A stretch of DNA of 20,603 nt, from IMG/VR virus record IMGVR_UViG_3300036985_000053, positions 1 to 20,603 of that record. One strand, given 5' to 3'. The translations under genes and the position numbers were made by a program. Below are positions 1 through 7,149 of the stretch, piece by piece (the first letter of the stretch is position 1; each line of letters starts with the position of its first letter). The notes beneath the pieces were generated by a model. That model saw only the letters and a list, made by a program, of their open reading frames with translations. It made no database searches and was not told where the DNA came from. The stretch is from a virus.

Positions 1-120
1 GCGTCGCGTGCGGGCGCGTCGCGCCTGCGCGTGGGCACCCCCCGGTACATGGACACAGGATCGCGCGGCCCCCCCATATAGAGTAAACCTCACAAAGCAC
101 AACCCAAAAAATCAACGTGT

Positions 121-220
121 AAAGTTTCGTACCTTACAGGTACCCACTGAAGTTTCGCGCTCTACCGAGCACCCACTGAAGTTTCGCGCTCTACCGAGCA
201 CCCACTGAAGTTTCGTACCC
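121..220. repeat. Four-copy direct repeat array (AAGTTTCG core) with internal dyads
   Basis: The core AAGTTTCG occurs at 122-129, 150-157, 179-186 and 208-215, a spacing of 28, 29 and 29 bases. Copies two and three belong to two perfect 29-base tandem units (142-170 and 171-199). The fourth keeps the first 16 bases (200-215). After cores two and three comes the dyad GCTC-TACC-GAGC (159-170 and 188-199). After core one there is a different but equally perfect dyad, GTACCT-TAC-AGGTAC (129-143). AAGTTTCGTACC flanks the array at both ends (122-133, 208-219), and TACCTTACA recurs at 130-138 and 231-239. The arrangement resembles a protein-binding array such as a terminase-recognition (pac-like) site or operator. 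Which of these it is cannot be decided from sequence. Confidence 0.85.
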
Positions 221-245
221 GCATCCCCAATACCTTACACCCCCC

Positions 246-275
246 TTGACAGCCCCCCGCCCCCACTCCTACCCT
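246..275 (+). promoter_or_regulatory. Weak sigma70-like promoter candidate before terS
   Basis: A perfect TTGACA lies at 246-251. With an 18-base spacer it is followed by TACCCT (270-275), which keeps only the first, second and last positions of a -10 box. A start point about seven bases downstream would coincide with the ATG at 282. The spacer is almost pure C/G. This is a candidate only; the -10 element is poor. Confidence 0.22.
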
Positions 276-281
276 GCACGC

Positions 282-788
282 ATGGACACCTCACCCATCA
301 AACATACCAAGTGGTCAGATCGTCTGGCCTTCGATGTCGCGCTTACCCTTGAGGGGAGTGGCGAGACGCTGCAGGAAGTGATCACCCGTCACTCCATCGC
401 AGCCAGCGACATCCTTGAGTTCAACAAAGACCCCATCTTCCATAAGAAGGTGGAGGTTTATCGCGCTGACATCCGTGATAAGGGTATGACGTTCCGCCTG
501 AAAGCCCGCGCACAGGCTGAAGAACTGCTCACAACCTCATGGCTACTCATACATGACCCCGGCGTAAGCCCTGCAGTGAAGGCTGACCTCATCAAAAGCA
601 CGGTCAAGTGGGCGGGACTGGAGCCTAAAGACGGTGTTGGAGCAGGCGACGGTGGCGGTGGTGTCAAGATAACTATCAACCTTGGGTCAAACCCCGAGGA
701 CTCGCGTGTAATTCAGGCCGAGGTTGAGCAGGATCTGCTCACCTACCAAGAAGAGTTCGACGCAGACAACGCTGAAGCGTATGTTTGA
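282..788 (+). CDS. Terminase small subunit (probable)
   Basis: Probable DNA-recognition subunit of the packaging motor, which binds the phage genome and hands it to the large subunit. The assignment rests on position immediately upstream of terL, size (168 residues) and architecture. The N-terminal part is helical (around residues 18-60, with LQEVITRHSIAASDILEF resembling a helix-turn-helix). A charged helical middle follows, then a Gly-rich hinge and short beta segment (GGGGVKITINLG) typical of TerS C-termini, and an acidic tail. I start at ATG 282. The frame stays open upstream to a TTG at 246, but the added residues are Pro-rich and encoded by C-rich noncoding-like DNA. No Shine-Dalgarno sequence is visible. 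The 3' end overlaps the next gene by eight bases. Confidence 0.75.
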   Translation: MDTSPIKHTKWSDRLAFDVALTLEGSGETLQEVITRHSIAASDILEFNKDPIFHKKVEVYRADIRDKGMTFRLKARAQAEELLTTSWLLIHDPGVSPAVKADLIKSTVKWAGLEPKDGVGAGDGGGGVKITINLGSNPEDSRVIQAEVEQDLLTYQEEFDADNAEAYV

Positions 789-951
789 TTTCGTCTACGA
801 CGGGTTTCCTGCTGTACGGCTTGAAAAAGCGTCCCACCTAGTGGCTATTCAGAAGTTTCTTAAAGACAACCGGGTCTCTTATAGGACCAAAATCGTCACT
901 AAGCGCAAGAAATCCCCTGAATTCATCGTCATGTTAGTGGGAGTTGCCTGA
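781..951 (+). CDS. Small hypothetical protein between terS and terL
   Basis: A 56-residue protein whose ATG (781) lies inside the last codons of terS and whose TGA overlaps the terL ATG by one base, so all three genes look translationally coupled. It has a hydrophobic/aromatic N-terminus (MFDFVYDGF), a basic middle with KTIVTKRKK-like character, and a hydrophobic C-terminal strand (FIVMLVGVA). I recognise no family and see no catalytic motif. Its placement suggests a packaging accessory role or a regulator of terminase assembly, but this is guilt by association. The longer open frame from 724 is less likely because it would overlap terS by 65 bases. Confidence 0.6.
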   Translation: MFDFVYDGFPAVRLEKASHLVAIQKFLKDNRVSYRTKIVTKRKKSPEFIVMLVGVA

Positions 952-2336
952 TGGCACTCGATATCAACTACACCCCACCCCCTACGGGGCGGAAATTCAT
1001 GTCCGAGGACGCTAAAATGCGCGTCCTGATGGGTCCAGTAGGCTCTGGCAAGTCCGTTACCTGCAGTTTTGAGATTATCCGGCGGGCGAGTGCCCAGCAG
1101 CCGGGGCAGAACGGCATACGGCGCTCCAGATGGGCGGTTGTGCGTGAGACTGCACGCCAGTTGCAGGACACGACCATCAAAACCTTCCTAGACTGGTTCC
1201 CGCCGGGGCCGTGTGGGCAGTTCATGCGCACCACTAAGACCTATTTCTTCAAACTGGGGGATGTTGAGGCGGAAATCATGTTCCGCGCACTGGATGACGC
1301 GGACGATGTGGCTAACCTGAACTCATTGGAGCTTACAGGGGCATGGTTTAACGAGTGTCGGGACATACACCCCGACATTATCGACGCTATGTCTAAACGC
1401 ATCGGGCGGTTTCCGTCCAAGAAAGACGGCGGACCCACATGGTTCGGCATGTGGGGGGATACTAACCCGCCGACGATGGATACGTGGTGGTACTACCAGC
1501 TTGAGCAGCTTGATCCCCACGATGGCGCGTCGTTCAACGACAACGGGTGGAAAGTTTTCAAGCAGCCCAGCGGTAGGAGCCAGCAGGCTGAGAACATTGA
1601 GAACCTGCCCGAGGGATACTACGACACACAGGGTCGCAGTGAAGAATACACACGCGTATACATAGACGGTGAGTACGGGATGTCATCCGCAGGGATGCCC
1701 GTGTACAAATACTTCCGGCCTGACTACCACATGGCCAAACTGCAGTTACGGCACATCGTCAACGGCGTGCGGCCAGTTATCGTGGGGATGGACCTAGGTC
1801 TGACGCCTGCGGCTGTGATAGGACAGCAAGATCCTAGGGGGCGGGCGCTCATACTAGCCGAGGCTGTTAGCTTCGACATGGGCGTGCAACGGTTCACGCG
1901 GACCATACTCAAGCCGTTGCTCTACGAACGGTTCTCGGGAGTACCCGTGCTGGTGGTCACTGACCCTGCCGGGGTGCAGCGGGCGCAGACTGACGAGCGC
2001 AGTGCCATCGACATCATTAAGGCTGAAGGGCTTAAGGTCATCGCGGCTAAGACTAACAACGTGTCGGCACGCATCAACGCGGTGGACGGGTTCCTCATGC
2101 GGCAGGTAGACGGTGACCCGGGGTTCGTGATGGACCCCGGCTGCACTCAGCTTAAGGCTGCCATGATGGGCGGATATCGGTACAAACCCAAAGGGGATGC
2201 AGTTATTGACAAAAATCGTCACTCGCACGTTGCAGAAGCTCTACAATATCTTATGCTACACATATCCGGCGGGGGAGAGGGGCACATGGCCATGCGCCGG
2301 GAAGTTAAAAGGGTTGTTGCTGGAGGCTGGACGTGA
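951..2336 (+). CDS. terL: Terminase large subunit (ATPase-nuclease)
   Basis: Motor ATPase and nuclease that translocates DNA through the portal and cuts the concatemer. The 461-residue protein has the usual two domains. The N-terminal ATPase has a Walker A at residues 28-35 (GPVGSGKS), a Walker B-type segment LTGAWFNECRDI with the likely catalytic E135 (preceded by N134 rather than the more usual Asp), and a coupling-type motif WGDTNPP around 168-174. The C-terminal RNase H-like nuclease shows D281 in VGMDLG, D338 in LVVTDPAG, and a late D/H cluster (D420, H424, H426) in DKNRHSHVAEALQY. This pattern fits the Terminase_6/gp17-like superfamily. The length is ordinary. The ATG overlaps the preceding stop by one base, and a strong terminator follows 35 bases after the end. 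Confidence 0.95.
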   Translation: MALDINYTPPPTGRKFMSEDAKMRVLMGPVGSGKSVTCSFEIIRRASAQQPGQNGIRRSRWAVVRETARQLQDTTIKTFLDWFPPGPCGQFMRTTKTYFFKLGDVEAEIMFRALDDADDVANLNSLELTGAWFNECRDIHPDIIDAMSKRIGRFPSKKDGGPTWFGMWGDTNPPTMDTWWYYQLEQLDPHDGASFNDNGWKVFKQPSGRSQQAENIENLPEGYYDTQGRSEEYTRVYIDGEYGMSSAGMPVYKYFRPDYHMAKLQLRHIVNGVRPVIVGMDLGLTPAAVIGQQDPRGRALILAEAVSFDMGVQRFTRTILKPLLYERFSGVPVLVVTDPAGVQRAQTDERSAIDIIKAEGLKVIAAKTNNVSARINAVDGFLMRQVDGDPGFVMDPGCTQLKAAMMGGYRYKPKGDAVIDKNRHSHVAEALQYLMLHISGGGEGHMAMRREVKRVVAGGWT

Positions 2337-2370
2337 TACGGTTACACCGTCACCTCCGCAAGTGACTTTC

Positions 2371-2404
2371 GCCCTCGTTGAGCTTGCTCCGGGGGCATTT
2401 TTTT
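2371..2404 (+). terminator. Intrinsic terminator after terL
   Basis: The outer stem GCCCTCG (2371-2377) pairs with CGGGGGC (2390-2396), including one G-T wobble. An inner GAG/CTC pair (2380-2382 with 2387-2389) encloses a CTTG loop, with a two-base TT bulge on the left arm. The stem is followed by A and a run of seven T (2398-2404). This is a textbook factor-independent terminator that would separate the packaging module from the portal-capsid module. Confidence 0.88.
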
Positions 2405-2442
2405 GCTAGGGTTATCGGGACTTTACATTCGGGGGGAGAGAG

Positions 2443-2817
2443 ATGAACGGTAACGGCATGATTCCAAAATACAAAGATGGTGGGATCGTTAAGGTTCAGT
2501 ACGGCTCCACCAAGGACAATGAAGCTATACCACCGGGTGGTATGGTACGGAGCGGTGGCAAGTTGGTTCCGCGCTACGCCAAAGATATGGGGGCCAACGA
2601 GCCGATTCGGGATATGGAAGACAGGGGTAGAGGATTAGAGGTAGTCCCCGACCGTGGCCCACCTGTGCCCGGACAGCCCACTCCGGCTGAGATCGCTAAG
2701 CAGAACAAGGCCAAGCGGGAGCAGGAAGCTAAAAATCGTAAGTACAGCGAGATGGACGCCGCAAACCAGAAAGCTGCTGCGGACTACGAGAAGCGCAAGC
2801 GCGAAGGCAAGCAGTGA
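2443..2817 (+). CDS. Hypothetical charged protein before the portal
   Basis: A 124-residue hydrophilic protein with a very strong ribosome site (GGGGGGAGAGAG at 2431-2442, abutting the ATG). The N-terminal half is Gly-rich with small turns (YKDGGIV at residues 10-16, GGMVRSGGKLVPR further on). The C-terminal third is a long Lys/Glu/Ala-rich segment (AEIAKQNKAKREQEAKNRKY) likely to be helical or coiled-coil. I see no membrane segment or catalytic motif. It is the first gene after the terL terminator and lies seven bases upstream of the portal ATG, so a minor head role or assembly-factor role is plausible. I do not recognise the family. The YxxGG[IVM]V motif recurs in two other proteins of this window. 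Confidence 0.75.
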   Translation: MNGNGMIPKYKDGGIVKVQYGSTKDNEAIPPGGMVRSGGKLVPRYAKDMGANEPIRDMEDRGRGLEVVPDRGPPVPGQPTPAEIAKQNKAKREQEAKNRKYSEMDAANQKAAADYEKRKREGKQ

Positions 2818-2824
2818 GGTAGTT

Positions 2825-4891
2825 ATGGCTGGACTGACGTTTCTCCGCGTAGTAAACAACACTGACATTGCCAAGCAGGAGCAAGAAGCGACTGACCGTG
2901 CATTGCAGGAGCGGCAGAACCAGCCCGTAATCCTCGGGATTGTAGGACATCTTCGTGAGTGTTGGGATGCAGCTAGGATGGCTAAGCGTCCCATTGAGTA
3001 CGAAATGCTTCGCGCCATGCGCCAGCGCAACGGTGAGTACGAGGCAGATAAGCTCAAGCAGATCCGCGATCAGGGTGGATCTGAACTCTACATGATGATT
3101 ACCGAGGTCAAGTGTCGTGCTGCCGAGAGTTGGCTGCGCGATATCCTGCTTGATAACGGCTCCCCCCCGTGGGACTTGTCGCCTACGCCCATCCCTGACC
3201 TGTCGCCTGTCCAGACCCAAGAGGTCCAGTCTGCGTTTGCAGAACAGGTTCTTAAGCTCGTGCAGCAGACCGGCTCTGCTCCTACTAAGGAGGAGATGGG
3301 CACGATACGGGAGATGATCGCGCAGGACTATCGCTTCAAAGTCTTGCAAGCAGCGCAAAACCGCGCTGACAAGATGAGCATCAAGATCCAAGACCAGTTC
3401 GTGCAGGGCGGCTGGGGCGAAGCGTTCAACGACTTCGTTACGGACCTCGTGACGTACCCGGCAGCAGTTATCAAAGGGCCGGTAATACGCCGCCAACGCA
3501 CACTGGGGTGGAAAGTAAACACCGCTGGCCAGACTATGGTTGAGCCCATTGAACGGCTTGGGCCAGAGTACGAGCGCGTTGATCCGTTCCGCATCTACCC
3601 TGAGCCGGGCGTCACGCATATCCATGAAGGATATCTCTTCGAGCATCACCGTCTGTCGCGCATGGAGTTGGCCGATCTGATCGGCGTTCCGGGCTACGAC
3701 GAGGACGCTATCCGCAAGGTACTGGACATCGGCAACGGCCAGTCGTGGATCTCCGAGGATATCGAGCTTTCCAAGAACGAGCAGGAGCGCAAGTTCTACT
3801 CGTACATGCGCCCGACTGAAGAGTTCGATGCGCTTGAGTTCTGGGGCAAGGTCAGCGGTAAGATGCTCATTGAGTGGGGTCTGACCAAAGAAGAGGTTTC
3901 AGATTCCGCCCGTGAGTACGACGCCAATGTCTGGGCAGTTGGTAACTACGTTATCAAGGCAGTGCTTAACTACGACCCGCTGGGCGAGAAGCCGTACTGC
4001 AAGACATCGTTCATCAAGTGCCCCGGTGCGTTCTGGGGCAAAGGCATACCCAAGATTATCGAAGATCTGCAGAGCGTCTGTAACGCTGCTGCGAGAGCGC
4101 TTGTTAACAACATGGCGATCTCTTCTGGGCCGCAGGTTGAAGTCAACCTAGAGCGTCTGCCGCCCAACGAGGACATTACTCAGCTTACTCCGTGGAAGAT
4201 ATGGCAGACAGTAAATGATCCCGTTGGGTCCAGCGCCCCCGCTGTAAGGTTCACACAGCCCGACACTAGGGCTAATGAGCTTATGGGGGTTTATGAGAAG
4301 TTCAGTCGCCTCGCGGATGACCACTCTGGTATTCCCGCGTATGTATACGGCGATCTGAACGTACAGGGCGCTGGACGGACGTCTTCAGGTTTGTCGATGC
4401 TTATGGGCGCGGCAGGTAAAGGCATTCGCCAAGTTGTTATGCACATTGACGGTGACGTTGTTAAACCTATTGTACATCGTCAGTTTGTGTATAATATGCG
4501 TTACGACGAGGATGAGAGCATCAAGGGCGACGTTGAAGTGGTCGCTAAAGGCGCAATCAACCTTGCAGTTAAAGAGACCGTTAACGTTCGCCGGATCGAG
4601 TTCCTTAACGCTACGGCAAACGAGATTGACGCTCAGATCATTGGTAAGGATGGCCGTGCTGCCATCCTCAGAGAAGTCGCTAAAGGGTTGCAAATGCCCG
4701 TGGATGACATCGTTCCGTCTCGGGAGAAGGCTGACTATCAGGCCCGTATGCAGGCAAATATGGCGTCGTCGGCTGCTATGCAGCAGTCGCAACAGCCACA
4801 AACGGCCACGCCTACTGGACCTGACGGCGCTCCCAAAGGTGGTATGGACGCCAACACGGTGCAAAATCGCAGTAGCGGGCAGGCTGCATGA
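2825..4891 (+). CDS. Portal protein
   Basis: Forms the ring at the capsid vertex through which DNA enters and leaves and onto which the adaptors dock. The protein is 688 residues, close to the large podoviral portals (P22-like class). Features seen: a helical N-terminus, a conserved core with RVDPFRIYPEPG (around residue 257), the motif SGIPAYVYG (501-509) followed by AGRTSSGLSML (516-526), a stem/crown helical region, and a Gln/Ala-rich low-complexity tail (after about 640). The core motifs are typical of podoviral portal families. I start at ATG 2825, preceded by GAGGT (2816-2820). The frame is open back to 2654 but that extension overlaps the previous gene almost completely and is Arg/Ser-rich shadow sequence. 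The stop overlaps the next ATG (ATGA). Confidence 0.93.
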   Translation: MAGLTFLRVVNNTDIAKQEQEATDRALQERQNQPVILGIVGHLRECWDAARMAKRPIEYEMLRAMRQRNGEYEADKLKQIRDQGGSELYMMITEVKCRAAESWLRDILLDNGSPPWDLSPTPIPDLSPVQTQEVQSAFAEQVLKLVQQTGSAPTKEEMGTIREMIAQDYRFKVLQAAQNRADKMSIKIQDQFVQGGWGEAFNDFVTDLVTYPAAVIKGPVIRRQRTLGWKVNTAGQTMVEPIERLGPEYERVDPFRIYPEPGVTHIHEGYLFEHHRLSRMELADLIGVPGYDEDAIRKVLDIGNGQSWISEDIELSKNEQERKFYSYMRPTEEFDALEFWGKVSGKMLIEWGLTKEEVSDSAREYDANVWAVGNYVIKAVLNYDPLGEKPYCKTSFIKCPGAFWGKGIPKIIEDLQSVCNAAARALVNNMAISSGPQVEVNLERLPPNEDITQLTPWKIWQTVNDPVGSSAPAVRFTQPDTRANELMGVYEKFSRLADDHSGIPAYVYGDLNVQGAGRTSSGLSMLMGAAGKGIRQVVMHIDGDVVKPIVHRQFVYNMRYDEDESIKGDVEVVAKGAINLAVKETVNVRRIEFLNATANEIDAQIIGKDGRAAILREVAKGLQMPVDDIVPSREKADYQARMQANMASSAAMQQSQQPQTATPTGPDGAPKGGMDANTVQNRSSGQAA

Positions 4892-5103
4892 TTAAGCCTG
4901 AAGCACCCCTGATCAAGACTATGGCGTACATAGTGCGTACCCACCCGGAGTTTCTGGATTGGATTACGAACTGGCGTACTCACGAGCTTGAGCAACTTCC
5001 GCACGCAGTAGTAAGCCCGGCAGTCTTTCAGGGGCGCTGTCAGGTACTAGGTGAACTGTATAAGTTTGCCAAAGATGCCCCTGCCTTGGCGGCAAAGTTA
5101 TGA
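4888..5103 (+). CDS. Small hypothetical protein between portal and scaffold
   Basis: A 71-residue, mostly helical-looking protein whose ATG overlaps the portal TGA (ATGA), implying translational coupling. It contains aromatic patches (EFLDWITNWRTHELEQL, residues 21-37) and an Ala-rich basic end (FAKDAPALAAKL). I see no signal peptide, Cys pair or catalytic motif. It lies in the usual place for a small head-assembly factor, but I do not recognise a named family. The 40-base gap after it carries the AGGAG site of the scaffold gene. Confidence 0.72.
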   Translation: MIKPEAPLIKTMAYIVRTHPEFLDWITNWRTHELEQLPHAVVSPAVFQGRCQVLGELYKFAKDAPALAAKL

Positions 5104-5143
5104 ACTCGCCGTCTAATCACGCATACCGATAGGAGCGTACAAC

Positions 5144-6157
5144 GTGGCAATTCCAGAGCAGATTCGTAAACAGACCGAGGCTGTACAAGAGTTGTATAAG
5201 CAACTCAATTCGGGGGAAGAGAGCGAGGCGCAAGCCGACGCTGGGTCTTCTGCTGAGTCTATGCAAGCCGACGAGAATTCTGGTACGCAAACTGCTGCCT
5301 CGCCAGCGGCAAGTGAGCATAAGCCCGCTGATGAAAGAGTTTCGGAAGAGACTGTCCTGCAGAAATACAGGACTCTTCAAGGTATGTACAACGCTGAAGT
5401 CCCCCGCCTGCATTCGCAGAATCGGGAGATGCAGCAGCGAGTACAGCAGATGGAGCAGTTGCTTGCATCTATGTCGTCTCAAAGATCCTCTGCAGAATCT
5501 TCGCAGGTTAACGAGGTACTCGTGACCCCGCAGGATCAGGAGGAGTATGGAGAGTCGATTGATATCATGCGCAAGGTAAGCCGCGAGGAACTTGTTCCCG
5601 TAGCTCAGCGCCTTGGCAGGATCGAACAGATGCTGCAGCAGATGCAGACTAACGTAGTGCCGCAGGTTCAAGCTGTAGCAAAACAACAGGCTGCGTCGGC
5701 TGAACAACAGTTCTGGAGCGAATTGACCGGGCGAGTACCTAATTGGAGAGATGTTAACGATAGTCAAGACTTTCAGTCGTGGCTGTTAGACATTGACCCC
5801 CTCACCGGCATTGCTCGCCAGACGTACCTTGAGGATGCCCAGCGTTCTTTGGACGCAAACAGGGTAGCTAACTTCTTCCGAGCTTGGCTTGAGAATACTG
5901 GACAAGCCGCTGTTGCTCATTCCACAGGTCGAGTTTCTGTTAGCTCTGAGTTGGAAAAGCAGGTAACCCCCGGCAGATCACGCGCTGCTGCGACCCCGCA
6001 ATCCAACAAGAGCAGGATCTATACCCCGGACGACATCAAGAAGTTTTTCGATGATGTCCGCACCGGCAAGTATAAGAGCCGAGAACCGGAACGCGACCGC
6101 ATCGAACGCGATATTTTCTCTGCACAGAGAGAAAATCGCATCCAAATCAATGCTTGA
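5144..6157 (+). CDS. Capsid scaffolding protein (probable)
   Basis: Likely internal scaffold that directs procapsid assembly and leaves before or during packaging. The evidence is its position directly before the capsid gene and its composition. The 337 residues comprise an Ala/Ser/Glu-rich disordered N-terminus (about 22-70), a Gln/Met/Glu-rich coiled-coil (QNREMQQRVQQMEQLLASM, around 92-110, and a second around 160-190), a middle segment with WSELTGRVPNW, and a strongly basic helical C-terminus (from about 290, KKFFDDVRTGKYKSREPERD). Such a C-terminal helix is where known scaffolds bind coat protein. The start is GTG 5144, eight bases after AGGAG (5131-5135). No protease motif is visible, so I do not suggest a protease-scaffold fusion. 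Confidence 0.8.
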   Translation: MAIPEQIRKQTEAVQELYKQLNSGEESEAQADAGSSAESMQADENSGTQTAASPAASEHKPADERVSEETVLQKYRTLQGMYNAEVPRLHSQNREMQQRVQQMEQLLASMSSQRSSAESSQVNEVLVTPQDQEEYGESIDIMRKVSREELVPVAQRLGRIEQMLQQMQTNVVPQVQAVAKQQAASAEQQFWSELTGRVPNWRDVNDSQDFQSWLLDIDPLTGIARQTYLEDAQRSLDANRVANFFRAWLENTGQAAVAHSTGRVSVSSELEKQVTPGRSRAAATPQSNKSRIYTPDDIKKFFDDVRTGKYKSREPERDRIERDIFSAQRENRIQINA

Positions 6158-6173
6158 TTAGAGGTGTTTTAAC

Positions 6174-7097
6174 ATGGCATACCCCACTTCCACCGGCTCT
6201 GCCGCCTATTCGGGCAACTTTATCCCCGAGATCTGGTCTGGCAAACTTATCGAGAACTTCTACGACGCGACGGTTCTCGCCGCAATCTCCAACACCGACT
6301 ACGAAGGCGAAATTCGTCAGTACGGCGATACGGTTAACATCCGTACCACCCCGGAGATCACCATCCGTGACTACGTGAAGGGCCAAGCTCTGACCGTAGA
6401 GAACCCCGACAAGCCGAAGCTGCAGCTTCTCATCGACAAGGGCGAATACTTCGCCTGTATCGAAGACGATATCGACAAAGTTCAGTCGGACATCGCGCTG
6501 ATGGACACTTGGTCGAAAGACGCTTCCGAGCGTATGAAGATTAAGATTGACACCCGCGTTCTGACCGACCTTCTGCCCGACATCTCGGCTACCAACAAAG
6601 GTCTGACTGCTGGCCGCATCTCGGCTTCGTTTAACCTTGGCACGACCGGCGCTCCGCTGACCGTAACCAAAGACGGCGCTGGTGGTACTTCCTCGGTAGT
6701 TGACCTGATCGTTGACATGGGCGTTGTACTGGACGAGGCGAATGCTCCCGAGCAAGGCCGCTTCCTTGTTATCCCCGCGAAGATGGCTGGTCTCATCAAG
6801 AAGTCGGAACTGAAGGACGCTTCGCTTACCGGCGACAGCATGTCCATCGTTCGTAACGGTCGCCTCGGCATGATCGACCGCTTCACGATCTATGTGAGCC
6901 ACAACCTGAACGTATCTTCTGGCAAGTACAGCCTTATCGCTGGCCACAAGATGGGCTTCACGTTTGCTTCGCAGATGACCAACATGGAGACGCTGCGCTC
7001 TGAAGTAACCTTTGGAAACATCATCCGTGGTCTTCAGGTGTACGGCTACAAGGTCGTCAAGCCCGAAGCGCTGTCGCAAGCCGTCATCAGCTTCTAA
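6174..7097 (+). CDS. Major capsid protein
   Basis: The main shell subunit, presumably with the HK97 fold. It is 307 residues, with a Ser/Thr-rich N-terminal arm (MAYPTSTGSAAYSGNF) followed by IPEIWSGKLIENFY, a beginning common in coat proteins of P22-type and related podoviruses. A central segment reads GEYFACIEDDIDKVQSDI and the C-terminal part is beta-rich. The codon choice is strikingly C-ending and G/C-rich compared with the fibre genes, as often seen in highly expressed structural genes. A clear ribosome site (AGAGGTG at 6160-6166) precedes ATG 6174. The gene is immediately followed by a strong hairpin (7104-7122). The exact coat family would need a profile search; the capsid role is supported by context and sequence together. 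Confidence 0.9.
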   Translation: MAYPTSTGSAAYSGNFIPEIWSGKLIENFYDATVLAAISNTDYEGEIRQYGDTVNIRTTPEITIRDYVKGQALTVENPDKPKLQLLIDKGEYFACIEDDIDKVQSDIALMDTWSKDASERMKIKIDTRVLTDLLPDISATNKGLTAGRISASFNLGTTGAPLTVTKDGAGGTSSVVDLIVDMGVVLDEANAPEQGRFLVIPAKMAGLIKKSELKDASLTGDSMSIVRNGRLGMIDRFTIYVSHNLNVSSGKYSLIAGHKMGFTFASQMTNMETLRSEVTFGNIIRGLQVYGYKVVKPEALSQAVISF

Positions 7098-7103
7098 TTT
7101 ACT

Positions 7104-7132
7104 GGGGGGTGAATAGCCCCCCGACACTTTTT
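7104..7132 (+). terminator. Hairpin terminator downstream of the capsid gene
   Basis: Six G (7104-7109) pair with six C (7117-7122) around a seven-base loop. Five T follow after a short GACAC (7128-7132). The distance between stem and T-run is longer than ideal, so readthrough is expected. It lies wholly in the 52-base gap to the next gene and leaves little room for a new promoter. Confidence 0.65.
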
Positions 7133-7149
7133 CAGGGAGACTCTGAACA

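Larger units (their letters stand above)
1..281. other. Noncoding region upstream of the terminase genes
   Basis: No convincing gene is present in these 281 bases. A 66-codon open frame from base 8 has no recognisable protein character and runs through the repeat array, so I do not call it. The first 45 bases are very G/C rich. They contain GCGTCGCG twice (1-8 and 16-23) and an odd palindrome GCGCG-T-CGCGC at 14-24. A short A/T-rich patch follows (76-115), then the repeat array at 121-220, described separately. The stretch 238-281 is C-rich on this strand and leads into terS. The position fits a regulatory or packaging-signal region in front of a late operon, but that role is inferred. Confidence 0.7.

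Noticed and set aside
50-82. Promoter with TGGACA (50-55) and TATAGA (77-82)
   Set aside because: The spacer is 21 bases, too long for a standard sigma70 promoter. I leave it as a possibility only.
8-208. 66-codon open frame at the left end
   Set aside because: It runs through the repeat array, has no ribosome site and shows Arg/Ala/Pro-rich composition explained by G/C-rich noncoding DNA.
142-220. CRISPR array, because the unit is 29 bases
   Set aside because: The 29-base units are directly adjacent with no unique spacers between them, and no cas genes are present.
2403-2429. Promoter directly after the terL terminator
   Set aside because: TTGCTA and TACATT with a 15-base spacer are weak matches and overlap the terminator T-run. 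The evidence is not sufficient for a feature.
2654-2824. N-terminal extension of the portal by 57 residues
   Set aside because: The extension overlaps the upstream small gene and has shadow-like Arg/Ser-rich composition. ATG 2825 has its own GAGGT site.
2729-3649. A 306-codon open frame on the minus strand
   Set aside because: It is antisense to the portal gene and its neighbour, with no recognisable domain. The sense-strand genes are well supported.
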